NCBI GenBank assembly: GCA_027056215.1
Contig: JALULO010000009.1
Span: 1-16,998 of the forward strand
Length of the DNA: 16,998 bases
Source: Campylobacterales bacterium
Lineage (GTDB): Bacteria; Campylobacterota; Campylobacteria; Campylobacterales; QNZT01
Reading direction: 5' to 3'
Numbering within the stretch: position 1 is the stretch's first letter; each line of letters starts with the position of its first letter. The notes under the pieces were generated by a model. That model did not search any database. It saw only the letters and a program-made list of their open reading frames with translations, and was not told the origin of the DNA. Made by a program: the position numbers and the translations under genes. Below are positions 1-6,790 of the stretch, one piece after another.

Positions 1-281
1 TCAAGTAAATCAACACTATCAAATCTATTATCAGGAAATGACTCTACAAAAACTTTTTTTATACCTATAATGTCATTTGCTTTTTTTATTTCTAGATTAA
101 GAACTTCTATTTCATCCTTATTATTTTCTATTATTCTCGTATCATTTCTACTTGTTTTCCCTTCGCCCAAAATTAGGGTATATGCTATGTAACCCTCTTT
201 TATAAGTCTCGCCACCGTACCAAAACAACCTAAAACTTCATCATCAGGGTGTGCCACTACTATCAGTATCGTCTTACTCAC
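1..281 (-). CDS. PIG-L/LmbE-family N-deacetylase, partial (3' end outside window)
   Basis: The reading frame begins at a GTG (281-279) and runs off the left edge, so only about 93 N-terminal residues are visible. Residues 10-15 read AHPDDE, the zinc-binding signature of the PIG-L/LmbE de-N-acetylase family, preceded by a hydrophobic first strand (TILIVV) as usual. A GAGG lies about 9 nt upstream of the GTG. The start overlaps the stop of the upstream formyltransferase-like gene by 8 nt, so the two are probably translationally coupled. The family removes N-acetyl groups from sugars. Its place at the end of a pseudaminic acid operon suggests action on an acetamido group of the nonulosonate or its precursor, but that substrate is inferred. 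Family assignment is strong; function is open. Confidence 0.85.
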   Translation of the reverse strand, partial: MSKTILIVVAHPDDEVLGCFGTVARLIKEGYIAYTLILGEGKTSRNDTRIIENNKDEIEVLNLEIKKANDIIGIKKVFVESFPDNRFDSVDLL

Positions 282-969
282 CTTTTATTACCTCAAATCT
301 TCCTATTAATTTTTTACTTTTTAAACTTACTTCGCTAAACTCAATTTTTATATCGTCTAACTCTATATATGCTTTTGGATACCCATCTGCATCTAGCATT
401 CTTATAAAATTATATAGCTTGTTTAAGGATTTTTTTTTCAACTTTAAAATATTACTCTCATCGGGTTTTCTTCTTTTAAATTCAACGATTTTTCCTGTCT
501 GTTTTACAGGCACTAACTTTTCTTCTAAAAAATTTGGAATCATTTTATTAAATATTATTTTCGATAATTTTATAAAAATTTCTTCTGCACTTCCAATACT
601 AATATTAAAATCCTCTTTAATATAGATATCTCCGCTATCCAAACCTCCATCAACTCTTAGTGCTGAGATTTTTGTATCGTATATTTCATTCATTATGAGA
701 TTTTGTACAGGACTGCCACCTCTTCCATAGGGTAGATCCGTCATATGGAAAACTACACATTCATAACTGGTAAAAATATCTTCTGGAATGAACCATGACC
801 AGTGTGGGAAAAAAATATACTGAGGATTTAATTTTTCTATGTGATTTTTATTTAATTGTTCTTTATGAGTAATCAGGTGGAAATAATAATGTTGCTGATA
901 TCTTTTTTTCAAGTCAAAATAATTTTCAATATTCCATTCTTTAATAGTAGCTATTATAATAGTTCGCAT
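274..969 (-). CDS. Formyltransferase-like protein (methionyl-tRNA formyltransferase superfamily) of the nonulosonate operon
   Basis: This 231-residue protein matches the formyl-THF-dependent transferase fold. It has the core FHMTDLPYGRGGSPVQNLI segment (residues 74-92), which corresponds to the HxSLLPxxxGxxP region of Fmt, and DGGLDSGDIY (107-116), which carries the catalytic Asp (D111). The RRKPDES segment (166-172) matches the Fmt RRxPEDS block. The Asn normally two residues before the catalytic His (H75) is replaced by Val (V73). It is far shorter than true Fmt (about 310 residues), so a role in N-formylation or a related modification of an amino sugar is more likely than tRNA charging. 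The ATG lies within the 3' end of pseG (16-nt overlap) and its own end overlaps the deacetylase. A run of nine A (minus strand, 430-438) lies in the gene. Confidence 0.8.
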   Translation of the reverse strand: MRTIIIATIKEWNIENYFDLKKRYQQHYYFHLITHKEQLNKNHIEKLNPQYIFFPHWSWFIPEDIFTSYECVVFHMTDLPYGRGGSPVQNLIMNEIYDTKISALRVDGGLDSGDIYIKEDFNISIGSAEEIFIKLSKIIFNKMIPNFLEEKLVPVKQTGKIVEFKRRKPDESNILKLKKKSLNKLYNFIRMLDADGYPKAYIELDDIKIEFSEVSLKSKKLIGRFEVIKGE

Positions 970-1829
970 AGCTTTTCCCTTAAATCATTTTGGTTAAACT
1001 GTTTCATTACAAAAAAATTGTTATTTTTTAAATATCGATACATCTCTTCTTGGTTTTCAGCCGTTTTAATCGCTATAAAATCCAATTCCATAAAATAAAC
1101 CTCATTCACCGTCACACTCGGTGTCACGATTGCAAGTTTGCTTTCATGCATAATCCTAGCTATTTGGTTAGAGTTTATATGTAAAGCTATATTTTTCTTA
1201 TCTTTGACATACTGCCTTAATGAAGTTAGATGTTTATTTGCTGTAGTGGTTACCACTGTCACTTGCAGATGCTTTGGAAGCAACGCTAAAAGCTTGACAT
1301 TTAAGTTCGCCGTGTCCGCTCCACCCATCGCTATCAACACATCATACATCTTCTCTCGTGCAATCTCTTGTTCTTTATAAAATTCATCTCGAAGTAATGT
1401 ATATTTACTTCCACATCTAAGCTCACAATTTTGTGGGACTAAATCTTTATACCTGCTTTCTTCTGCACAGATATTATGATTTAGCAAGATATCGCAATGA
1501 TGTTTTTCATAAGTATCATCAAAGGCAAGTATCTTAACACCTGTCGCTTCTTTTATCTTTTTTTCATCTTCATAAGTGATACCATAATGGTCGATAACAA
1601 GCATCTCTATCTGCTCATTTTTTACGATCATGATAAGCGCATCGATATCATCAGAGTCCAGTATCATGATAGGATATGGTATCTTACTCATAATATGCCC
1701 CTCCAAATCCCGACAAGCAAAGATGATTTCATCCTCCCCAAACTGCTCCGCCAAAACCAAATCTCGCATGATATGCCCTAGCCCTATTTCAGAAGAGGAA
1801 TCTGCACGAAAGAGTATCTTTTTAGACAT
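954..1829 (-). CDS. pseG: UDP-2,4-diacetamido-2,4,6-trideoxy-beta-L-altropyranose hydrolase
   Basis: PseG removes UDP from UDP-2,4-diacetamido-2,4,6-trideoxy-altrose, giving the free sugar that PseI condenses with PEP. The N-terminus has the family signature RADSSSEIGLGHIMRDL, with the catalytic His in GLGH (H19 from the chosen start). The GT-B-like C-terminal half has VLIAMGGADTANLN followed by a nucleotide-binding PSVTVNE stretch. Length (291 residues) is typical. Three in-frame ATGs lie at 1841, 1832 and 1829. I chose 1829 because GAGA lies 6 nt before it, whereas 1841 has no ribosome binding site. With this start the gene overlaps the stop of the upstream RelE-like toxin by 8 nt. It is followed without gap by the formyltransferase. 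Confidence 0.93.
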   Translation of the reverse strand: MSKKILFRADSSSEIGLGHIMRDLVLAEQFGEDEIIFACRDLEGHIMSKIPYPIMILDSDDIDALIMIVKNEQIEMLVIDHYGITYEDEKKIKEATGVKILAFDDTYEKHHCDILLNHNICAEESRYKDLVPQNCELRCGSKYTLLRDEFYKEQEIAREKMYDVLIAMGGADTANLNVKLLALLPKHLQVTVVTTTANKHLTSLRQYVKDKKNIALHINSNQIARIMHESKLAIVTPSVTVNEVYFMELDFIAIKTAENQEEMYRYLKNNNFFVMKQFNQNDLREKLCELL

Positions 1830-2172
1830 CATTTGTCTCATTTATAGCTTCGATGATTTTTTGGTCGATTAAGTTTTCTGAAATATTTTCATAATCAGAC
1901 TTAGAATAGATAGAGAGTAAAACGATATTTAAATCTTCTTCTATCAAAAGATAGATGATTCTATATCCAGCACTTTTCCCTTTATGGTTATCGCTATTTT
2001 TTATACGAATTTTATAACAGTTTTTGCCTAGATGAACTGCGATGTCTTTTGGGCTATTTTGAGACAAAATATCAAGCAACGCTTTATAATCATTTTTTAT
2101 ATTTTTATATTTTTTAGATAGTTTCTTTAACTCTTTTTTGAAAGTATCTACTACCTTGATTTCATAGTTCAT
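1822..2172 (-). CDS. RelE/ParE (HigB/YafQ-like) type II toxin
   Basis: This 116-residue protein has the layout of RelE-superfamily mRNA interferases: FKKELKKLSKKYKNIKNDY near the N-terminus, a central YKIRIKN strand, a basic GKSAGYRIIYLL core (about residues 65-76), and a C-terminal LLSIYSKSDYENI segment. Such toxins usually cleave mRNA on the ribosome and are neutralised by the adjacent antitoxin. The ATG overlaps the antitoxin's stop by 11 nt. Its own stop overlaps the start of pseG by 8 nt, so toxin translation is physically tied to that of a sugar-biosynthesis gene. The superfamily is well supported; activity is inferred. No broken frame is seen. Confidence 0.85.
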   Translation of the reverse strand: MNYEIKVVDTFKKELKKLSKKYKNIKNDYKALLDILSQNSPKDIAVHLGKNCYKIRIKNSDNHKGKSAGYRIIYLLIEEDLNIVLLSIYSKSDYENISENLIDQKIIEAINETNDV

Positions 2173-2386
2173 CCACTAGCTTCCAAGCATCGTCCAATTT
2201 ACTGTTCTCTTTTTTGGAAATTTCTACTTCGTCTAAAGCTTTTTTTACAGATGCAGAGATATGGTCTGCACTATTTTCAATATTGTTTGATATTTTTTTT
2301 ATTTTTATATCATCTTCAAAGCTACTCAACAACCACACTATTTTATCAGCTATATTGTCACTCACTTCTACTTGAAAAGTTTGCAT
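2162..2386 (-). CDS. Putative antitoxin partner of the RelE-like toxin
   Basis: A 74-residue, strongly acidic protein, MQTFQVEVSDNIADKIVWLL at the start, then a charged helical tail (VKKALDEVEISKKENSKLDDAWKLV). I see no clear helix-turn-helix or ribbon-helix-helix motif. The antitoxin call rests on its size, charge, position directly before the toxin and the 11-nt overlap with it, as in type II modules. The ribosome binding site AAAGGAGAG is 6-7 nt upstream of the ATG. A TACAAT -10 element lies in the short gap after pseF, so the pair probably has its own promoter within the pse operon. Confidence 0.75.
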   Translation of the reverse strand: MQTFQVEVSDNIADKIVWLLSSFEDDIKIKKISNNIENSADHISASVKKALDEVEISKKENSKLDDAWKLVDEL

Positions 2387-2407
2387 TTTATCTCTCCTTT
2401 TTTCTCT

Positions 2408-2413
2408 ATTGTA
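2408..2413 (-). promoter_or_regulatory. Putative -10 element (TACAAT) for TA pair 2
   Basis: On the minus strand the 45-nt gap between pseF and the antitoxin contains GGATACAATAGAG. The TACAAT would place transcription start near 2401, giving a leader of about 15 nt with AAAGGAG before the antitoxin ATG at 2386. Campylobacterota housekeeping promoters often have a -10 box without a clear -35 box, which fits. The promoter would also drive pseG and the tailoring genes. Confidence 0.45.
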
Positions 2414-2431
2414 TCCAAATATTTGAAATTT

Positions 2432-3112
2432 TTATTTTCGCTTTTCAATCTCATACATCATCTCTGCCCTCTTCCAATCCTCTAAAGTATCTATATCTTG
2501 CACCAAATGACGAGGTAATATAATAGGGATGCTATCTTTGCCAAACATGATTTCATCACTTTTTATGTCTACTCTCTCCCAGTAAAACTGCCCCGCATCT
2601 TGATACGCCTCTTCCAAGTCTTGACTTCGTGTCATATAATGCTCAGGGGTAAACATCTCACATCTTCCCTCTACCAACTTAAAAGTCCGCTGTATAGGAA
2701 AAGGCATGGAAGTTGCTGAAAAAGTGCGGATAGCATCTGAGTTTTTTAACTTTTCTAATCCATCTTTGAGATACTGCTCTTGCAAAAGTGGTGCTGTCGC
2801 ATAGAGCGTACAAGCAAATTCATACCCCTTATAAACACGCAAAGCATGTGCTGTTACATCTCCCGTACCTGTAAGATCATCTGCTAATTCTTTAGGTCTT
2901 TGTAACACCTCCGCCCCATACTTTTTTGAGATTTCGGCTATCTCGTCATCATCCGTCGAGACCACCACCTTGTCAAAAAGCTTACTTTTCAAAGCCGTTT
3001 CGATAGAGTACGCGATGAGTGGTTTTCCGAAAAAATTTTTTATATTTTTTCTTGGGATGCGTTTACTTCCACCTCGTGCTGGGATGATGGCGATGGTATT
3101 TAATTTACTCAC
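2432..3112 (-). CDS. pseF: Pseudaminic acid cytidylyltransferase (CMP-pseudaminic acid synthase)
   Basis: PseF activates pseudaminic acid with CTP before transfer to flagellin or a surface glycan. The CMP-sugar synthetase signature IIPARGGSKRIPRKNIK is at residues 9-25, followed by GKPLIAYSIETA and VVVSTDDDEIAEISKKYGAEV, all typical of the NeuA/PseF family. Length from the chosen GTG (3112) is 226 residues, normal for PseF. The GTG is preferred because GAGGTGAAAGG precedes it and because an alignable PseF begins a few residues before the nucleotide-binding strand. A farther GTG at 3127 lies inside the toxin gene. GTGA is shared with the stop of the MazF-like toxin (4-nt overlap), so pseF is probably translated by coupling to a toxin gene. 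Confidence 0.95.
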   Translation of the reverse strand: MSKLNTIAIIPARGGSKRIPRKNIKNFFGKPLIAYSIETALKSKLFDKVVVSTDDDEIAEISKKYGAEVLQRPKELADDLTGTGDVTAHALRVYKGYEFACTLYATAPLLQEQYLKDGLEKLKNSDAIRTFSATSMPFPIQRTFKLVEGRCEMFTPEHYMTRSQDLEEAYQDAGQFYWERVDIKSDEIMFGKDSIPIILPRHLVQDIDTLEDWKRAEMMYEIEKRK

Positions 3113-3477
3113 CCTTTCACCTCGCACCCGAAAAGATTATACAAGATATGCTCTATTTCCGTTATCTCTGTTTTTTTAAGTGTTGCCAAGAGACCTTTTT
3201 CTAGTTGGAGTCTTTTTGCATGTATCATCTTTATAGTATTGCACAAGATGATGCTATCTTTTGTGAGGTTTTCTCTTTTGGCTAGAAAGAAAGAAAAGTC
3301 ATTTTGCACTATTTTGGAACTTAAGGGTATAACGATGACATCTTGAAAACTACTCTCGTTTAGCATTCTATTTAGAAAACCATTTTGAAAGATTAAAACA
3401 GGACGAATTTTGCCTATATCTTCGTGTCTGACATCTCCAAGATTTGCCAGATAAATCTCCCCTTTTTTAATATGCAT
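3109..3477 (-). CDS. PemK/MazF-like type II toxin
   Basis: This 122-residue protein matches the MazF/PemK fold: MHIKKGEIYLANLG at the start, then GKIRPVLIFQN (residues 22-32, the conserved Arg-Pro-Val loop), a central VIVIPLSSK strand, and the C-terminal SIILCNTIKMIHAKRL block. Family members are sequence-specific RNases. The ATG overlaps the putative antitoxin stop by 11 nt. The stop (TGA) shares GTGA with pseF. The gene sits in the middle of the pse operon, which is unusual. The family call is strong. Whether it is active cannot be told from sequence, but the frame is intact and the loop Arg is present. Confidence 0.87.
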   Translation of the reverse strand: MHIKKGEIYLANLGDVRHEDIGKIRPVLIFQNGFLNRMLNESSFQDVIVIPLSSKIVQNDFSFFLAKRENLTKDSIILCNTIKMIHAKRLQLEKGLLATLKKTEITEIEHILYNLFGCEVKG

Positions 3478-3721
3478 CTTCTAACCCATCCATCAAGGTT
3501 TCATCCTCTTTTGTGCTTTTTGAGATGAGGGATTGGTTTCTTTTTAGAAACTGTCTATACTCTATCTCCTTGAGTATCTCTTCGATATCCTCTTTGAAAC
3601 AGATGGGAAAAAAGTAACCCTTTATATCCTTGTTCTTTTTGTTGATGATAGCTGCGACATCGTCTAAGTGGTTTAAAATCGCTGGGTTTTTATGCAGTTC
3701 TGCTATGCCTAAATTTTGCAT
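3467..3721 (-). CDS. Putative antitoxin of the MazF-like pair (Phd/YefM-like N-terminus)
   Basis: An 84-residue protein. The N-terminal half (LGIAELHKNPAILNHLDDV, then KKNKDIKGYFFP near residue 38) resembles the Phd/YefM layout, in which a short helix-strand unit ends in a hydrophobic-Pro strand. The C-terminal half is charged (EDIEEILKEIEYRQFLKRN, then acidic tail), as expected for a toxin-wrapping region. The antitoxin call rests mostly on its position before the MazF-like gene and on the 11-nt overlap. An AGGAT lies about 7 nt upstream of the ATG. It follows pseC after 28 nt. Confidence 0.72.
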   Translation of the reverse strand: MQNLGIAELHKNPAILNHLDDVAAIINKKNKDIKGYFFPICFKEDIEEILKEIEYRQFLKRNQSLISKSTKEDETLMDGLEDAY

Positions 3722-3749
3722 ACTGTTATCCTATATTGATATGGTATTG

Positions 3750-4892
3750 CTATATTGTATCATAATCATTGACAATATCCAATATCACTTCTATCACATA
3801 ATCCTGTTCACCCTCACTCAAAAGAGGATACAAAGGCAGCGACAATGCCTCCTCAAAATACCCATCCATCACCGGTGTCTTTTCATCTCCATACCCTAAG
3901 CTTTGATAATAAGGCTGTTTATTGATAGGCATATAATGAAGCTGTACCCCGACTCCCTTCGCAAGGAGTTTTTCATACAGCTCTCGCTTATCATGATAGG
4001 GCACTCTTACTACAAATAGATGATACGCGCTTCCATCATGATAGGGATAAAGTGGGCGTATTTTTGTCCCCTTGAAGCTCTCATGATAGCGTCTTGCAAT
4101 CGCTCTTCGTTTCTCTAAAAATCCATCGAGTTTTTTGAGTTGATTGATACCCAAAGCAGATTGAAAATCCGTAATCCGATAGTTAAATCCCAAATCTCGC
4201 ATCTCGTACTCCCAAGATGCCATCTCAGGCGTTTTTACCATGCCATGATTTCTAAGGGTTAATAGCTTCTCATAAAGGGCTTGTGAGTTCGTCGTGATCG
4301 CCCCACCCTCACCCGTGGTCATGTTTTTCACCGGATGAAAGGAGAAGATAGAACAGTCGCTATTTTCACAACTTCCCGCTTTGACACCAGCTTGTGTTGC
4401 CCCGATAGCATGCGCATTATCTTCTAGGATAATCACAGCATATTTTTCTTTTAAGGCTTTTAACTTTTGTTGATTTAACATATTTCCCGAAAATGCCACA
4501 CCATAAATCGCTTTTATATTGGGATTTTTAACAAGCTCTTTTTCACACAAATCTAAGTCTATGTTTCCGTCTATCATGATATCTACAAACCGTGGCTTTG
4601 CGCCTACATAAAGGAGAGCATTTGAAGTGGCCAGAAAGGAGTTTGGCGTAGTAAGGACTTCATCACCCTGCTTTAAAAGAGCCAAAGAAGCTAGATGTAA
4701 AGCCGCTGTTCCGTTGGAAACTGCCAAGGTATATTTTGCTCCACAATACGCAGAAATCGCCTCTTCAAAGGCTTTTGCTTTTGGACCCGTTGTGAGTAGT
4801 GGTGCAGATATAACTTCGCTAACTGCATCGATATCATCTTGCGAAATGGTCTGTTTTCCGTAAGGTATGGAAAATTTTACAGCGACACTCAT
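3750..4892 (-). CDS. pseC: UDP-4-amino-4,6-dideoxy-N-acetyl-beta-L-altrosamine transaminase
   Basis: PseC is the PLP-dependent aminotransferase that adds the 4-amino group to the PseB product. The 380-residue length is typical. The DegT/DnrJ/EryC1 fold is shown by VSNGTAALHLA (residues 58-68, phosphate binding), ILEDNAHAIG (155-164, the PLP-ring Asp D158) and FSFHPVKNMTTGEGG (183-197), which carries the Schiff-base Lys (K189). The C-terminal part has the HLFVVRVP and LHYMPINKQPYY segments seen in sugar aminotransferases. The ATG overlaps the pseB stop in an ATGA tetranucleotide, showing translational coupling. Downstream the operon is interrupted by TA pair 1. Confidence 0.96.
   Translation of the reverse strand: MSVAVKFSIPYGKQTISQDDIDAVSEVISAPLLTTGPKAKAFEEAISAYCGAKYTLAVSNGTAALHLASLALLKQGDEVLTTPNSFLATSNALLYVGAKPRFVDIMIDGNIDLDLCEKELVKNPNIKAIYGVAFSGNMLNQQKLKALKEKYAVIILEDNAHAIGATQAGVKAGSCENSDCSIFSFHPVKNMTTGEGGAITTNSQALYEKLLTLRNHGMVKTPEMASWEYEMRDLGFNYRITDFQSALGINQLKKLDGFLEKRRAIARRYHESFKGTKIRPLYPYHDGSAYHLFVVRVPYHDKRELYEKLLAKGVGVQLHYMPINKQPYYQSLGYGDEKTPVMDGYFEEALSLPLYPLLSEGEQDYVIEVILDIVNDYDTI
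3754..3759 (-). promoter_or_regulatory. Putative -10 element (TACAAT) for TA pair 1
   Basis: The last codons of pseC on the minus strand read GATTATGATACAATATAG. The TACAAT lies within them and would give a start of transcription near 3747, leaving a leader of about 25 nt before the antitoxin ATG at 3721. The same GATACAATA block precedes TA pair 2. No clear -35 box is visible. Confidence 0.4.
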
Positions 4893-5878
4893 GCATCTTC
4901 CAACTCTAAAAACTTCTCTTTTTCAAGCCACTCATCATTCGTATCTGAGGCATACTCAAATCCCTCTTCTACATCTCTTCCTCTCTCACCGATAGCATTG
5001 ATAGAAAAATCTACCACTTGTGAAAACTGAATGGTCGGTTTTATCACATAATGGTCATCAAACTCCACCGTTCTCAAAGAATCCTCTTTGGTAATCATCG
5101 CTTCATGAAGCTTTTCTCCTGGGCGAATACCGATCACTTCATAAGGCTTATTCCCACTCATCGCCATTGCCAAATCTATCATACGCATCGAAGGAATTTT
5201 CGGCACAAATATCTCTCCCCCTTGCATTCTAGCAAAGTTTTTAATCACAAAATCCACACCCTCTTGAAGCGTGATCAAAAACCGTGTCATGCGCTCATCG
5301 GTGATAGGTAGCTCTTCCCTACCCTCATTTAAAAGCTTCTTGAAAAATGGCACCACAGAGCCTTTCGAGCCGATGACATTGCCATATCGTACGACGGAAA
5401 ACGCGATCTCATGATTTCCCACCATGTTGTTTGCCGCGACAAAAAGTTTGTCCGAGGCGAGTTTTGTCGCTCCGTAGAGATTGATAGGATTTGCTGCTTT
5501 ATCGGTGGAGAGTGCGATCACTTTCTTCACGCCACTGTCAATGGCCGCGTCTATGACATATTCTGCGCCGTGAATGTTGGTATTGATACACTCCATCGGG
5601 TTGTACTCCGCGATATCCACATGCTTCATAGCGGCCGCATGGATGACAAAATCCACACCACGCATCGCCTTTTTCAAACGCTTAAAATCTCGCACATCAC
5701 CGACAAAATAGCGCATACAACTTTGCGTGTACTCCTGTGCCATATTATAATGTTTTTGCTCGTCTCGTGAATAAATGATAATTTTATTAGGTTTAAATTT
5801 TTTAAGTAAGGTTTGGGTAAATTTCTTTCCAAAACTACCAGTTCCACCTGTGATAAGGATATTTTTTCCATTAAACAT
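4889..5878 (-). CDS. pseB: UDP-N-acetylglucosamine 4,6-dehydratase (inverting)
   Basis: PseB carries out the first committed step of pseudaminic acid synthesis: C4 oxidation, dehydration and C5 inversion of UDP-GlcNAc. Residues 9-17 (ITGGTGSFG) form the NADP Rossmann loop. Catalytic positions are visible: STDKA at 124-128 (Asp126, Lys127 in place of the usual Ser-Thr pair, typical of the FlaA1/PseB group) and YGATK at 135-139 (Tyr135, Lys139). HAAAMKHVDIAEYNP is also diagnostic. The length of 329 residues is normal. The ribosome binding site AGGAG precedes the ATG by 6 nt. It is the first gene of the operon, about 20 nt downstream of a predicted sigma-54 start site. Confidence 0.97.
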   Translation of the reverse strand: MFNGKNILITGGTGSFGKKFTQTLLKKFKPNKIIIYSRDEQKHYNMAQEYTQSCMRYFVGDVRDFKRLKKAMRGVDFVIHAAAMKHVDIAEYNPMECINTNIHGAEYVIDAAIDSGVKKVIALSTDKAANPINLYGATKLASDKLFVAANNMVGNHEIAFSVVRYGNVIGSKGSVVPFFKKLLNEGREELPITDERMTRFLITLQEGVDFVIKNFARMQGGEIFVPKIPSMRMIDLAMAMSGNKPYEVIGIRPGEKLHEAMITKEDSLRTVEFDDHYVIKPTIQFSQVVDFSINAIGERGRDVEEGFEYASDTNDEWLEKEKFLELEDA

Positions 5879-5908
5879 ATCTGCTCCTATATAATTATTA
5901 AACTATTT

Positions 5909-5925
5909 AAGCAAACATTGTTCCA
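5909..5925 (-). promoter_or_regulatory. Sigma-54 (RpoN) promoter upstream of pseB
   Basis: The minus strand reads TGGAACAATGTTTGCTT. The GG and GC dinucleotides are spaced exactly as in -24/-12 promoters, and GGAAC plus TTGCTT are the forms I associate with Campylobacter and Helicobacter RpoN promoters. The start of transcription would fall near 5899, leaving a leader of about 20 nt with AGGAG before the pseB ATG. This fits pseudaminic acid being made together with the flagellum. No activator sites were identified. Confidence 0.7.
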
Positions 5926-5976
5926 TATATATTTAAACAGAGGGTTGGTTATAAAAGGTCAAATCCATTCTAAAAT

Positions 5977-6516
5977 CTACTTCCTAAACTTTCTAAAAAC
6001 ATTATTAAAATCCATCTCGAACTCGCAATCTATGTCTTTAAAGCTATATTTCTCAGTTGTAAAATCACCCTCTTTGTCGTATTTTCCTTGTTTTAATTTA
6101 TATAATTTTGCTTTTAAGTCATCAGGATAGACTATGATATAGTAGTTTACTTTTTCGGCTTCATATAGCTCAAATTTTACCTTTTCATCTCTTCTTGCGG
6201 TTGATTTGCTGATGATTTCTACTATGATCTTTGGAGCTTTTGTAAGATAGTACTCGTTTTGTTCTTTGCATGTTAAAACTATGTCTGGTCTTACAACAGT
6301 ATCTTCACTTATCTTGTAGTCCACTTCACTCAAAACATCGCACTCATCGCACTTTTCAAGCTTCTTTTTTAACTCATATAAAATACTAACAGCTATATTT
6401 TGATGAATTATCATAGGTGCTGGAGCCATCGCCAAAGGCACGCCACATATCAACTCCCAATCACCTTTCCATAGTTTATAATCATCATAACTGTATTTTT
6501 CAGCTATTTCATGCAT
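5977..6516 (-). CDS. Uma2-family (DUF820) protein, copy 1
   Basis: This 179-residue protein belongs to the Uma2/DUF820 family, which has a PD-(D/E)XK nuclease-like fold and an uncertain biological role. It starts with the usual YSYDDYKLWKGDWELICG segment and APAPMIIHQ (residues 31-39). Putative active-site positions are the PD of VVRPDIVL (D78), the Glu of IIVEIIS (E100) and a Lys in RRDEKVKFELY (112 or 114), followed by YYIIV. Its own TATAAT (6551-6546) and AGGAG upstream of the ATG suggest a single-gene transcript, although it reads toward pseB 98 nt away. Two further copies lie in the window. The nuclease function is inferred from the family. Confidence 0.88.
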   Translation of the reverse strand: MHEIAEKYSYDDYKLWKGDWELICGVPLAMAPAPMIIHQNIAVSILYELKKKLEKCDECDVLSEVDYKISEDTVVRPDIVLTCKEQNEYYLTKAPKIIVEIISKSTARRDEKVKFELYEAEKVNYYIIVYPDDLKAKLYKLKQGKYDKEGDFTTEKYSFKDIDCEFEMDFNNVFRKFRK

Positions 6517-6545
6517 AAAAAAACTCCTCTATGTCGTATAGAAAC

Positions 6546-6551
6546 ATTATA
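6546..6551 (-). promoter_or_regulatory. Consensus -10 element (TATAAT) for Uma2 copy 1
   Basis: The minus strand reads TTATGATATAATGTTTC upstream of Uma2 copy 1. The TATAAT would start transcription near 6539, and AGGAG lies about 9 nt before the ATG at 6516. No -35 box is obvious. Confidence 0.55.
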
Positions 6552-6560
6552 TCATAAATC

Positions 6561-6734
6561 TCAAGTAGGAAATTGGTTACAAAACTCCTCACTACTCAGC
6601 ACTTTAATATCTTCTGCATAAAAGTTTTCATCGTTTGAGATGATAAGCCCACAACCTATTTTTTTGGCTAATATGTAGTGGATGGTATCTTCTAAATCAT
6701 GGTAGTTATGGTTCTCTAGCATAAGTATATCCAT
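6561..6734 (-). pseudogene. 5'-truncated PIN-domain (VapC-like) toxin remnant
   Basis: The minus strand between copy 1 of Uma2 and the methyltransferase keeps an open frame of 57 codons from the first usable ATG (6734). Its sequence HDLEDTIHYILAKKIGCGLI followed by ISNDENF matches the C-terminal half of a PIN domain: the acidic residue in the LED helix and the SNDENF equivalent of the usual TxDxDF. The N-terminal half with the first catalytic Asp is missing. The frame can be followed upstream to a TAG near 6791 with no PIN-like sequence. No antitoxin is visible. I read it as a decayed toxin; a short expressed protein cannot be excluded. Confidence 0.6.
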
Positions 6735-6778
6735 CTGCCATAATAACGATTGAACATATTTTATTATACATATTAAGC

Positions 6779-6784
6779 TATACT
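6779..6784 (+). promoter_or_regulatory. Putative -10 element (TATACT) giving a leaderless start
   Basis: TATACT ends exactly 6 nt before the ATG at 6791, so the expected first transcribed base is the A of the start codon. No Shine-Dalgarno sequence is present in the intervening CACACT. This combination is typical of leaderless transcripts. Confidence 0.4.
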
Positions 6785-6790
6785 CACACT

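Noticed and set aside
430..438. Phase-variable A9 tract in the formyltransferase gene
   Set aside because: A nine-base A run in AT-rich coding is expected by chance and the frame is intact; only mentioned in the gene entry.
3113..3127. Upstream GTG start for pseF at 3127
   Set aside because: It lies inside the MazF-like gene with a weaker spacing; GAGGTGAAAGG fits GTG 3112.
4627..5770. Long open frames on the plus strand opposite pseB and pseC (for example 5411-5770)
   Set aside because: They are antisense to well-supported genes, have no family-like sequence and no ribosome binding site.
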